Shown here piece after piece: positions 8,303-15,118 of a stretch of DNA of 18,377 nt. The notes beneath the pieces are model-generated. The model saw only the letters and a program-made list of their open reading frames with translations. It did not search any database and was not told the origin of the DNA. The stretch's first letter is position 1; every line of letters starts with the position of its first letter. The position numbers were made by a program, and so were the translations under genes. The DNA is from Aliishimia sp963922415. GTDB lineage: Bacteria; Pseudomonadota; Alphaproteobacteria; Rhodobacterales; Rhodobacteraceae. The DNA lies in contig CAWUIP010000065.1 in NCBI GenBank assembly GCA_963922415.1, positions 1 to 18,377 on the forward strand, read 5' to 3'.

Positions 8303-8995
8303 ATGACCTGGAGACTCAAAACGCTCATACTCATCGGATGCGGGCTAATCACCGCATACTTCTTGTATGCCCCTCTGCAAAACAACGTGCGCTTCAGGTT
8401 GGCTGACACTGCGCTGCGCGATCAGTTGTCATCTCACAACCTGTCAAAGGATACCGCTCAGTATTTAGGGGAAATGGGCTTCAGAAAATCTGACACGCTT
8501 GTTTTGGGTTCGTTTGGCGATATTGATGTAACAATGAGTGCCAATGACCGATTGCACTCCTTCGCAGAGGCCATTGAGCCAACGGGGATGCAAGCCGTCC
8601 GCATCATTTTTCGTGAACCGGGAACTTACGCACCACGTCAGTTTTGGGAAGGGTACTTTCCGGGCTGCACACCATCGCGATGTGTTGAGGTGGCGCAAAA
8701 CGTGGAACTAAGGCCAACGACACAAGACGAGCATAAACGGTATCGGGCAGGCTACCACGGGCGGTATAGCTTCGAGTTACCAGAGAGCGTCATACGCGGC
8801 ATTTCCTACAAAGCAATGGCCACTGTTTTTTTCGACCATTCTGGCGCAGTGACCGAGCTGACATTGCAGGCGCATCGTGCGTTCAAAAGCCGGTTTGAAC
8901 GTGCGATGGCGGGTTTGGCGGGCGGTGGTTTTCGGCAAGTGGTTTTCAGACAGACCCATGTGATTTCTGAGGCGCCTGCCAAAGTGTCGCCGTAA
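8303..8995 (+). CDS. Unrecognised membrane-anchored protein
   Basis: I do not recognise this 230-residue protein. It has a short basic N-terminus (MTWRLK) and one hydrophobic segment (about 7-24) that can be an uncleaved anchor or a signal peptide, so the rest is probably periplasmic. The body contains a close Cys pair, Cys122 and Cys127 (GCTPSRC), beside an aromatic/Gly segment, an alternating beta-like pattern, and a basic C-terminal part. The start is the first ATG in frame; no clear ribosome binding site precedes it. It begins 86 bases after the ABC operon on the same strand and ends 61 bases before a convergent cyclase gene. Base composition is lower in GC (45-57 percent in four 60-base lines I counted) than in the ABC operon (about 63-72 percent in two lines counted), which hints at separate acquisition. 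Coding is supported by the open frame and sensible protein composition only. Confidence 0.65.
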   Translation: MTWRLKTLILIGCGLITAYFLYAPLQNNVRFRLADTALRDQLSSHNLSKDTAQYLGEMGFRKSDTLVLGSFGDIDVTMSANDRLHSFAEAIEPTGMQAVRIIFREPGTYAPRQFWEGYFPGCTPSRCVEVAQNVELRPTTQDEHKRYRAGYHGRYSFELPESVIRGISYKAMATVFFDHSGAVTELTLQAHRAFKSRFERAMAGLAGGGFRQVVFRQTHVISEAPAKVSP

Positions 8996-9056
8996 AATCA
9001 GTCAACTCTGCAGACGTCACGAGGCGTCAAAACAAAGGCCGGACGCACTGTGTGTG

Positions 9057-10061
9057 TCATCCCGCAAGGCTCCAAAGTGCCAGTTTGTCGTGTTTTCCGC
9101 GGGCGGTGTAACTGGGAAGTTCGTACAGGTCCTGAATGGTCAGGGGCCCGAGTTTGACCTTCACCGCGTCGGAAATCACGATTTCGGCGCCGAAGTCGCG
9201 GGCTGCGTTTTCGATCCGTGCGGCTGTGTTCATGGTATCGCCCAATAAGGCAATTTCCTTCTTCCATGTCCCGATCTCGCCCGCCGCAACTGGGCCGCAA
9301 TGCAATGCAATCCTGATCTTTGCTTGTTGACCATACCGGTCGAGATACGCATCGGCATGCCGGTCGAGTGCTGCGGGCATTTGTTGTGCACAGGCCATCG
9401 CCGCCTCGTAGTTTGACGGGTTCGTCATCGGCCACGTCACGATGATCGCGTCGCCGACATAACGATGCACTTCGCCTCTGTTTCTTTCAATCGATTGCGA
9501 CACGTCATAGGACACGTCGGTCAGAAACTCGTGAAACGGCAAGTCACCCAAACGCTCCGCCAGTGCGGTGGACCCCACCAGATCTGCAAAGAGGACGATC
9601 CGGTTTTCTTGGTGTGGCCGGCGGTATCGGCCAGTGAAGATTGACAGTGTCGCCTCCTTGCCAAGCAAACGAAGGAGTTCGATCGAGGTGGAAATCATGA
9701 ACGCAATCGCCACAGACAAAAAGAAGTTGAAGGCAAAGTCCGGGGCCAGCCACAATTTCTCGTTCAACACGAGAAGCGCGGGGAGCGTGATCCCGGCAGC
9801 AATGATCAAACTGTAAAAAGCGGCCCTGAGTAAGATGATCACAATCAGGGGTGTTTGCCGCAACCACCGGATGGACCGGTTCGTCAGGAAGGCAAGTTCG
9901 GTGGTGAGGCAGCCCAGGCCAATAAACGCACCGGTCATGGCCGCCACAACCACGTTGATAAGCCTGACCGTCTCGTCAATAAAAATGAGAGGCGTGAGCG
10001 CGCCCACGCACATCGAGAAAGCAGCGACTTTCAACACAAAAATGGCGTTTGCTCTGTCCAT
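9057..10061 (-). CDS. Membrane-bound class III adenylate/guanylate cyclase
   Basis: A 334-residue protein with an N-terminal membrane domain of about four helices (roughly 6-28, 34-56, 72-100, 108-126) and a C-terminal class III cyclase catalytic domain (about 153-310) in the cytoplasm, making a cyclic nucleotide from ATP or GTP. Catalytic features, numbered from this start: metal-binding Asp160 in LFADLVGST, second metal Asp204 in RYVGDAIIVTW, and Asn278 and Arg282 in LGDTMNTAARIE, which position the transition state. All key residues seem present, so it is probably active. The purine-selecting positions cannot be assigned confidently by eye, though the overall pattern is closer to bacterial adenylate cyclases. 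ATG at 10061-10059 is preferred because AGGTG stands 9 bases upstream; a GTG four codons earlier (10073) is possible. No HAMP, CHASE or PAS domain is present, so the membrane domain itself may sense or just anchor. Confidence 0.88.
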   Translation of the reverse strand: MDRANAIFVLKVAAFSMCVGALTPLIFIDETVRLINVVVAAMTGAFIGLGCLTTELAFLTNRSIRWLRQTPLIVIILLRAAFYSLIIAAGITLPALLVLNEKLWLAPDFAFNFFLSVAIAFMISTSIELLRLLGKEATLSIFTGRYRRPHQENRIVLFADLVGSTALAERLGDLPFHEFLTDVSYDVSQSIERNRGEVHRYVGDAIIVTWPMTNPSNYEAAMACAQQMPAALDRHADAYLDRYGQQAKIRIALHCGPVAAGEIGTWKKEIALLGDTMNTAARIENAARDFGAEIVISDAVKVKLGPLTIQDLYELPSYTARGKHDKLALWSLAG

Positions 10062-10114
10062 CGCTGTGGTCACCTGCGCCTGAGACGCGATCCCTTGCGG
10101 CGCGCCATCTTTAG

Positions 10115-10130
10115 TCCATCAAAGGATGGA
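10115..10130 (-). other. Short stem-loop immediately after the hemF stop codon
   Basis: On the minus strand the hemF stop codon is followed directly by TCCATC, CTTT, GATGGA: a perfect 6-bp stem with a 4-base loop. No run of T follows, so it is not a standard intrinsic terminator. It could protect the 3' end of the cluster transcript or be chance; the next gene on this strand, the cyclase, starts only about 54 bases further on. Confidence 0.3.
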
Positions 10131-11015
10131 TCAGACCCACTTTGCGAGCGGTGGCAGGCTCATGAGAACCGCATTTGCATCATGGCCCGTTTCCAGGCCG
10201 AATTTGGTGCCGCGGTCATAGACCAGGTTGTATTCCGCATAAAGGCCGCGGTGAACCAGTTGCGTGTCTTTGTCCGCCTCGGACCAGTCCTGCACCCGGC
10301 GCTTTTCGACAAGCGGCAGGTAAGCAGGCAGGAACGCACGACCAATATCTTGGGTCAGCGCAAAGTCAGCCTCCCAGTCGCCTGTGCAATGGTCATCCAT
10401 AAAGATGCCGCCAACGCCGCGCGCGCGGCCCCGGTGGGGCACAAAGAAGTACTCATCCGCCCACGCTTTCAGCTTGGGGTAGTGATCCGTCCCATGCGGG
10501 TCCAGATGTGCCTGTTGCGTGGCGTGAAAGTGGGCGGTGTCTTCGTCGTATTCAATGCAGGGGTTCAGATCAGACCCGCCGCCAAACCACCAGGCATGCG
10601 GCGTCCAGAACATGCGCGTATTCATGTGAACCGCAGGCGCATGCGGGTTTTGCATGTGTGCCACAAGACTGATGCCAGAGGCCCAAAAGCGCGGGTCATC
10701 TTTCATGCCAGGCAGACCCTTGCGCGCCATCATCGCCGCCTGCGCCCGTTCGCCCAACGTGCCATAAACCGTGGAGACATTGACGCCGACTTTTTCAAAG
10801 ACCCGACCGCCGCGCATCACGCTCATAAGCCCGCCGCCTGCGTCGCTGCCATCCTCGGCGCTGCGCTTGGTCTCGCTCACATCAAACCGGCCTGCCGTCT
10901 GGTCCGTGTGCGCATCACTGTCTTCTAGCCCTTCAAAGGCGGCAACGATCTGATCTCGAAGCTCGCGGAACCAAGCTGCCGCGCGTGTTTTTTGGGGGTC
11001 GAACTGTTCGGTCAT
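10131..11015 (-). CDS. hemF: Oxygen-dependent coproporphyrinogen III oxidase
   Basis: A 294-residue cytoplasmic enzyme that uses O2 to decarboxylate two propionates of coproporphyrinogen III, giving protoporphyrinogen IX for haem (and, in phototrophs, bacteriochlorophyll). Family blocks are all present: GGGLMSVMRGGRVFEKVGVN (60-79), VHMNTRMFWT (129-138), WWFGGGSDLNP (142-152), RGVGGIFMDD (199-208), and the C-terminal AEYNLVYDRGTKFGLETG (260-277) with LMSLPP. Length is normal. The usual DLTP reads DLNP here. The start is ATG at 11015; the ribosome binding site is weak. It is the last gene of the clpS cluster, 54 bases after the SDR stop, and this short gap contains a perfect inverted repeat (see separate entry) suggesting its own regulation. 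Confidence 0.96.
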   Translation of the reverse strand: MTEQFDPQKTRAAAWFRELRDQIVAAFEGLEDSDAHTDQTAGRFDVSETKRSAEDGSDAGGGLMSVMRGGRVFEKVGVNVSTVYGTLGERAQAAMMARKGLPGMKDDPRFWASGISLVAHMQNPHAPAVHMNTRMFWTPHAWWFGGGSDLNPCIEYDEDTAHFHATQQAHLDPHGTDHYPKLKAWADEYFFVPHRGRARGVGGIFMDDHCTGDWEADFALTQDIGRAFLPAYLPLVEKRRVQDWSEADKDTQLVHRGLYAEYNLVYDRGTKFGLETGHDANAVLMSLPPLAKWV

Positions 11016-11021
11016 GGCAAT

Positions 11022-11041
11022 GTGTCCAGTTTACTTGACAC
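11022..11041. promoter_or_regulatory. Perfect inverted repeat before hemF, PpsR/CrtJ-like TGT-N12-ACA
   Basis: The arms GTGTC (11022-11026) and GACAC (11037-11041) are separated by 10 bases, so the centre reads TGT-N12-ACA, the consensus known for the PpsR/CrtJ redox regulators of photosynthesis and tetrapyrrole genes in purple bacteria. It lies 7-26 bases upstream of the hemF ATG. A weak minus-strand promoter (TTGGTT, 15 bases, TAAACT) overlaps it. The close position to the start codon is awkward for a promoter operator, and an RNA stem of 5 bp is an alternative. Function is inferred from the motif and gene only. Confidence 0.35.
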
Positions 11042-11069
11042 TCACCCTAACCAAGCCTGACTGGGTCGT

Positions 11070-11876
11070 CTAGTGCGCAGGAACCGCAACGCTGTCCAAA
11101 AGGGAGCGCCCCCCATCCACCGTCAGCACGTCACCTGTGATGAAGGCTGACGCGTCTGAGGCCAAAAACTGTACGACATCGGTCAGTTCCGCCGGGCTCC
11201 CAATCCGCCCCAACGGCGTGCCCGCCTCAATCTCTACACGCCAATCGCGTTGATCCTTTAGCGCCGACTGCAAGGACGCGGACATGACGGACCCCAACGC
11301 AACGGCGTTCACGCGGATTCGGTGCGGGGCCAGGGCAACGGCCATAGACCGTGTCATCTGATTGACCGAAGCGGCCGCGATGGAAAACCCCATTAGGTCG
11401 GGTCGCGTAGACTGCGCGGCGATGGACGACAGGTTCACAATCGCGCCAGCGCTGCCTTCGGTTCGGCCTTCAGCCTGCTTCATCATTTTCTTCGCAACCG
11501 CTTGGCTCAGCTTCAGTGCGGCGCGCATGTTCGCATCCAATAATCCTTGGAGCGTATCATCCTCAGGGTCCATTGGATCAGTAACCGCGAAACGGCGCGA
11601 GGCGTTCACCAGGATGTCCACTTGGTCAAAGGCGTCAATCGTCGCCGAGATCAAATTGGCAATCGTGAGCCGTTCCCGAAGGTCCCCCGCGAAGCTACGC
11701 AAGCGCGCCTCTTCGTTGCCGGTGTCTTCTGGAAACTGCGCATCCAGGAGCGCCTCGTCCTCATCAGCGGCCATGACATTGGCACCCGCTTCGGCAAACT
11801 GGCGCGCAACGGCCAATCCGATGCCACTCGACGCACCGGTCACGATCGCCGTCTTACCGGCAATAGAAAAGGACAT
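11070..11876 (-). CDS. SDR-family protein lacking the catalytic Tyr and Lys
   Basis: A 268-residue Rossmann-fold protein of the short-chain dehydrogenase/reductase family. The dinucleotide motif TGASSGIG (13-20) is intact, as are an Asn in the DAN segment (116), Ser151 in NLSS, a VNAV segment and the GDVLTVDGG ending (248-256). However, the position 13 residues after Ser151, normally Tyr, is Phe164, and the Lys four residues later is Ala168 (MGFSIAAASVNQMTRSMA); the structural NNAG motif reads NASR (91-94). The usual oxidoreductase chemistry is therefore unlikely, while cofactor binding may remain. The start ATG 11876-11874 has GGGGAG 9 bases upstream; a longer reading to 12104 only runs antisense-like through the preceding gene. 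The gene lies 46 bases after the methyltransferase gene and before hemF, with no frame damage, so it looks maintained rather than a pseudogene. Confidence 0.88.
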   Translation of the reverse strand: MSFSIAGKTAIVTGASSGIGLAVARQFAEAGANVMAADEDEALLDAQFPEDTGNEEARLRSFAGDLRERLTIANLISATIDAFDQVDILVNASRRFAVTDPMDPEDDTLQGLLDANMRAALKLSQAVAKKMMKQAEGRTEGSAGAIVNLSSIAAQSTRPDLMGFSIAAASVNQMTRSMAVALAPHRIRVNAVALGSVMSASLQSALKDQRDWRVEIEAGTPLGRIGSPAELTDVVQFLASDASAFITGDVLTVDGGRSLLDSVAVPAH

Positions 11877-11922
11877 CAGTGCTTGCTCCCCGTGACTGTC
11901 CCACCGACGTGCATACCGTGAA

Positions 11923-12924
11923 TCATAGCCTCTTGCGAGCCTTGAGTAACTTGTAGGTCCGGTTCCCGCCGATATCTTCGACAGAGCCCAACCGTTCAGC
12001 GATCCAGGGCTCATAGGGCAAGTGACGGTTGGCGACCATCCACAGCCACCCGCCGGGGCGCAGATTGCGGGCAGCGCTTGTGATAAAGGCACGTCCCAGA
12101 TCATCGTTGCGCGCGCGGCCTGAGTGAAACGGTGGGTTCATGATGACCGCATCCAATGGCTCGGTCGCATCCCAAGCCGTCGCGTCGGCCCAATGGAACG
12201 CAGCTCTGTCGTCTGGAACATTCTTTCGTGCACAAGACAACGCTGAGTGTTGTGCCTCGACCAGCGAAATGTGCGCGATGTTCGCGCAGCGTTCCAATGC
12301 TTGTCCAGCCAAGTATCCCCAACCCGCCCCAAGGTCCGCGACGCGCCCCGCAATGTCTTTGGGAAGGGCGTCGGCCAAGAGGGATGACCCTGGATCGACG
12401 CCATCTGCAGAAAAAATGCCTGCGGCCACATGCCAGCCTCCATCAACAAGATGCTCGGACGTAGCCCAGTCGGCGACATCAGCTTTGCGCGCCCAAAAGA
12501 TCTTGCCATGCGCTTTTGAAAGCGAACCAAGTAACTCCGCGCGCGGCTTCATGTTTTTGAGGATGGCATCAACCCCATCCGTCTTCTGGCCATCAATAAT
12601 AATGAGGTCAGCGCAAGCCGCGGCTGCGGCAATATGCGACCGAGCCGCAACCTTGGAGCGAGGAAGGGCGATGTACGCCGCGTCAAACCGCATACCGGCG
12701 ATCTGATCTTTTGTCCGTAGGACACCAGCCGTGTCCCAAAACGCGGCGTCGGGCATTTTGTCATGCAGAACCGTGACGTCAGCGGATGTTGCACGCGACA
12801 AATCAAGGTCCGTCGCAGGGTCAAACAGCACAAATTTGCCAGCATCCAAGATGCCATCCTCTGCGGCCAAAGCCCAACGTACGGACGCCGGCGACTGGGT
12901 CAGTCTTCTTTTTCCATTGTGCAT
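11923..12924 (-). CDS. RsmC/RlmG-type rRNA (guanine-N2) methyltransferase
   Basis: A 333-residue class I SAM-dependent methyltransferase with the two-domain layout of RsmC: a diverged N-terminal methyltransferase-like half (about 15-150) without clear SAM motifs and a catalytic C-terminal half. The latter shows motif I VADLGAGWGYLA (195-206), an acidic Glu at the end of strand 2 (LVEA), and motif IV NPPFH (263-267) followed by SGR, characteristic of enzymes that methylate guanine N2 in rRNA. The probable target is 16S rRNA (RsmC) but RlmG-type specificity cannot be excluded. The ATG at 12924 overlaps the end of clpS by 25 bases in another frame and has no evident ribosome binding site, so translation is likely coupled to clpS; the first 15 or so residues are uncertain. 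Confidence 0.85.
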   Translation of the reverse strand: MHNGKRRLTQSPASVRWALAAEDGILDAGKFVLFDPATDLDLSRATSADVTVLHDKMPDAAFWDTAGVLRTKDQIAGMRFDAAYIALPRSKVAARSHIAAAAACADLIIIDGQKTDGVDAILKNMKPRAELLGSLSKAHGKIFWARKADVADWATSEHLVDGGWHVAAGIFSADGVDPGSSLLADALPKDIAGRVADLGAGWGYLAGQALERCANIAHISLVEAQHSALSCARKNVPDDRAAFHWADATAWDATEPLDAVIMNPPFHSGRARNDDLGRAFITSAARNLRPGGWLWMVANRHLPYEPWIAERLGSVEDIGGNRTYKLLKARKRL

Positions 12925-13250
12925 TGCAGCGGATGCTGGTGGCGGCGTGCGAAATCCATCACCTGCGCGACCTTCGTTTCTGCAATCTCGTGGCTAAACA
13001 CGCCAACAACGGCCACGCCCTTTTTGTGGACCGTCAGCATCACTTCAAACGCTTGCGCATGGGTCATACCGAAGAACCGTTCCAACACATGCACGACAAA
13101 CTCCATCGGCGTGTAGTCATCATTCAGCAAAAGCACTTTGTAAAGCGGCGGGCGCTTCGTCTTGGGCCGTGTGTCCACAATGACAGAGGCGTCTCCATCA
13201 TCGTCATTCTGATCGGACATGGTCCACGGCGTATGTGTCATTGATTCCAT
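12900..13250 (-). CDS. clpS: ATP-dependent Clp protease adaptor ClpS
   Basis: A 116-residue adaptor that binds N-degron substrates and hands them to ClpA of the ClpAP protease. The flexible acidic N-terminus (about 1-34, DQNDDDGD) is followed by the folded domain starting at PPLYKVLLLNDDYTPMEFVV, which contains the NDDYT segment and Met that line the N-degron pocket, and later HKKGVAVVGVFSHEIAETK with the family's conserved His and Glu region. Three Met codons lie near the start (13250, 13241, 13217); the first is chosen because AAGG stands 9 bases before it. It opens a packed minus-strand cluster (methyltransferase, SDR-like, hemF). clpA is not adjacent on the side visible here. Its promoter must lie in the divergent region to the right. 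Confidence 0.95.
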   Translation of the reverse strand: MESMTHTPWTMSDQNDDDGDASVIVDTRPKTKRPPLYKVLLLNDDYTPMEFVVHVLERFFGMTHAQAFEVMLTVHKKGVAVVGVFSHEIAETKVAQVMDFARRHQHPLQCTMEKED

Positions 13251-13612
13251 TGCTTGGGCCCTTGGCGCACCGTCAGCTATATAACTTGAATGAAGATTTA
13301 GGAAAGAGGGGTCGCGCTCTGTTGATCACAACGTATCCCCCAGATGGGCACAAGGCGCCTTGAGATCAAGACTTAGGCGCGCGCTTGGGAGATGCAGCAG
13401 ATCAATCGGAATCGCCACATTGCCGCCACAATTGACGATCTTGACCCGCAATGGTTGTAAGACGCAACATGTTGATGTCGCTTTGCGCCAGAAAATCGCC
13501 TTATTTCCAGCCCTTACACTTTATCGAAAACGCGTTTCGTGGTAGCGTCACGGCACAAGACATAAAGCCAGCCAAAAAATTGGCGGCATGAGGCAGAAAA
13601 GGCAGGTTTATT
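13251..13612. promoter_or_regulatory. Divergent intergenic region between clpS and the carboxypeptidase gene, with dyads
   Basis: 362 bases without a convincing gene. It should carry the clpS promoter (an AT-rich stretch with TATATA sits at about 13278-13283) and the carboxypeptidase promoter. I see several short dyads: GTTG-ATCA-CAAC at 13321-13332; the perfect palindrome CAAGGCGCCTTG at 13351-13362; CTTGA-GA-TCAAG at 13359-13370, sharing bases with the previous one; and the near-palindrome CGAAA(A)CGCGTTTCG at 13525-13539. The 61-codon open frame at 13360-13545 is basic, has no ribosome site and no recognisable similarity. No tRNA or named riboswitch is visible. Confidence 0.4.
13567..13587 (+). 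other. Leader hairpin upstream of the carboxypeptidase gene
   Basis: In the plus strand GCC, a bulged A, then GCCAA (13571-13575) can pair with TTGGC and GGC (13580-13587) across a loop of four A: an 8-bp stem with one bulge. It ends 25 bases before the GTG start and just before the AGGCAGG ribosome site, so it would lie in the mRNA leader. There is no following T run on the plus strand, so it is not a terminator. A regulatory or stability role is inference. Confidence 0.3.
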
Positions 13613-15109
13613 GTGACGGCGGCACGGTCAGTGCCAGCGCGCGGCTGGCTATATATTTTCGCGATTTTTTGGATGGTTGTGCTGGTGCCTTTGTCGGTTC
13701 TCGCGGCACCCTATGCGGCAATGGTAATCGACGCCCGGACAGGCGAAGTATTGCACGCCCGCAATGCGGATACGAGGTTGCACCCAGCCTCGTTGACCAA
13801 AATGATGACGCTTTACATCGCGTTCGAAGCGGTAGAGCGTGGAGAGATCTCACTCGATACAAAGGTACGGATTTCCCGGCATGCCGCGTCAGAGCCGCCC
13901 TCGAAACTGGGCTTGGCGGCAGGACAACGCATTGCCTTACGGTACTTGATCCGGGCCGCAGCAGTGAAGTCGGCCAATGATGCAGCGACGGCTATCGGCG
14001 AAGCGATCTCTGGATCTGAGGCTGCGTTCACGCGTCGCATGAATCGCACTGCCAAAGCCCTGGGTATGACGCGGACGACGTTCAAAAATGCCCATGGTCT
14101 GACGGAAACAGGTCATATGAGCACAGCGCGCGATATGACGAAGTTGGGGCGGCACGTGCTCTACGACTATCCGCAATACTACAACCTCTTCTCGCGCACC
14201 TCGACCAGCGCGGGCATAAAAACTGTAAACAATACCAACCGGAGGCTCCTTGCGAATTACCGCGGCGCGGACGGGATCAAAACGGGCTACACCCGCGCGG
14301 CCGGTTTCAATTTGGTTGCCTCAGCCGAACGTGGCAACGAGCGGGTCATTGCGACGGTCTTTGGCGGCAAATCGACAACCTCGCGCAACGCGCGGGTCGC
14401 AGAGCTTTTGGATATGGGCTTTCGGCGCTCACCATCGCGCGCGCCGGTGCGTAAACCGAACCCACCGGCTTATGTCGGAAACGTCGGCACCGGAAACGGC
14501 GTTCCTGCCGGAAAAACAGTTCGTGTGACCGGTGCGGTAAAGAACAGCCTGCGCCCGCGCGAACGCCCACGACAGGAAGAGACCCCAGACCCAGTCTTGG
14601 TTGCGGAAGCCACCGCGCCTGACGTCGCAACACCTCAAACCGACGGCACCGTCGACGAGACTGATATCGCGGCGGCTTTGGTTGCGGCGCAAATAAGCAC
14701 AGTAAGCTCTGCAGATCCCGATGACCCCGCGATCGAAGCGATTGTCGCGCAAGCCTCGCAGGCGACGGCTGTGTCGATCCGTCCAAGTTTGCGCCCACGC
14801 GCTTTGCTAGCAACCCGGGCACCAAAGCAGGTCCCACGGCAAGAAGTTGTTACGCGCACCTCAACGTCCGGCGGCCGCCATTGGGGCATAAACGTGGGCC
14901 GCTATCCAAGCCGCTTCAAAGCCGAGAAAATCTTGCTTCAAACTGCGCTGGTAGAAATGTCGACGCTGGATGGATCCTTGCGAAAAGTGGTGCGAAACAA
15001 TGAAGGTTTCGACGCCAACTTCCTTGGCCTCAATCGCGACATGGCAGAACTGGCGTGTCGCAGGCTGCAAGCACGCAACATTGGCTGTCAGATGATCGGA
15101 CCCAGCTAA
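13613..15109 (+). CDS. D-alanyl-D-alanine carboxypeptidase (PBP, family S11) with C-terminal SPOR domain
   Basis: A 498-residue exported penicillin-binding protein that removes the terminal D-Ala from peptidoglycan pentapeptides. A signal peptide covers about 1-31 (hydrophobic 12-30, cleavage near VLA/AP). The catalytic domain (about 33-275) has all three motifs: Ser60-Leu-Thr-Lys63, Ser120-Ala-Asn122 and Lys223-Thr-Gly225. A long Pro/Arg/Ala/Thr-rich linker (about 275-420) holds the pentamer SLRPR twice (312-316, 392-396). The end (about 421-498) is a SPOR domain, which binds denuded septal glycan, with Cys482 and Cys492 able to form a disulfide. Most E. coli S11 enzymes end in a membrane amphipathic helix instead; here SPOR likely does the targeting to the division site. 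The start is GTG 13613 with AGGCAGG about 6-12 bases upstream. It converges on the yejF gene with a 9-base gap, too small for a terminator outside the genes. Confidence 0.93.
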   Translation: MTAARSVPARGWLYIFAIFWMVVLVPLSVLAAPYAAMVIDARTGEVLHARNADTRLHPASLTKMMTLYIAFEAVERGEISLDTKVRISRHAASEPPSKLGLAAGQRIALRYLIRAAAVKSANDAATAIGEAISGSEAAFTRRMNRTAKALGMTRTTFKNAHGLTETGHMSTARDMTKLGRHVLYDYPQYYNLFSRTSTSAGIKTVNNTNRRLLANYRGADGIKTGYTRAAGFNLVASAERGNERVIATVFGGKSTTSRNARVAELLDMGFRRSPSRAPVRKPNPPAYVGNVGTGNGVPAGKTVRVTGAVKNSLRPRERPRQEETPDPVLVAEATAPDVATPQTDGTVDETDIAAALVAAQISTVSSADPDDPAIEAIVAQASQATAVSIRPSLRPRALLATRAPKQVPRQEVVTRTSTSGGRHWGINVGRYPSRFKAEKILLQTALVEMSTLDGSLRKVVRNNEGFDANFLGLNRDMAELACRRLQARNIGCQMIGPS

Positions 15110-15118
15110 CGTGCCCCC

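Noticed and set aside
10115..10130. Intrinsic terminator after hemF
   Set aside because: The 6-bp stem is followed by no T run; listed only as a stem-loop.
9855..10928. 357-codon plus-strand open frame
   Set aside because: It runs antisense across both the cyclase and hemF, spans their intergenic gap, and has no recognisable domain.
11877..12104. 76-residue N-terminal extension of the SDR-like gene
   Set aside because: The extension lies in the 3' part of the methyltransferase gene in another frame, and a good ribosome site precedes the internal ATG at 11876.
13506..13525. lac-like CTTACACTTTAT promoter before the carboxypeptidase gene
   Set aside because: The -35-like part resembles the lac promoter but no acceptable -10 occurs 16-18 bases downstream.
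13360..13545. 61-codon open frame between clpS and the carboxypeptidase gene
   Set aside because: No ribosome site, basic low-information protein, and it crosses the dyad cluster.
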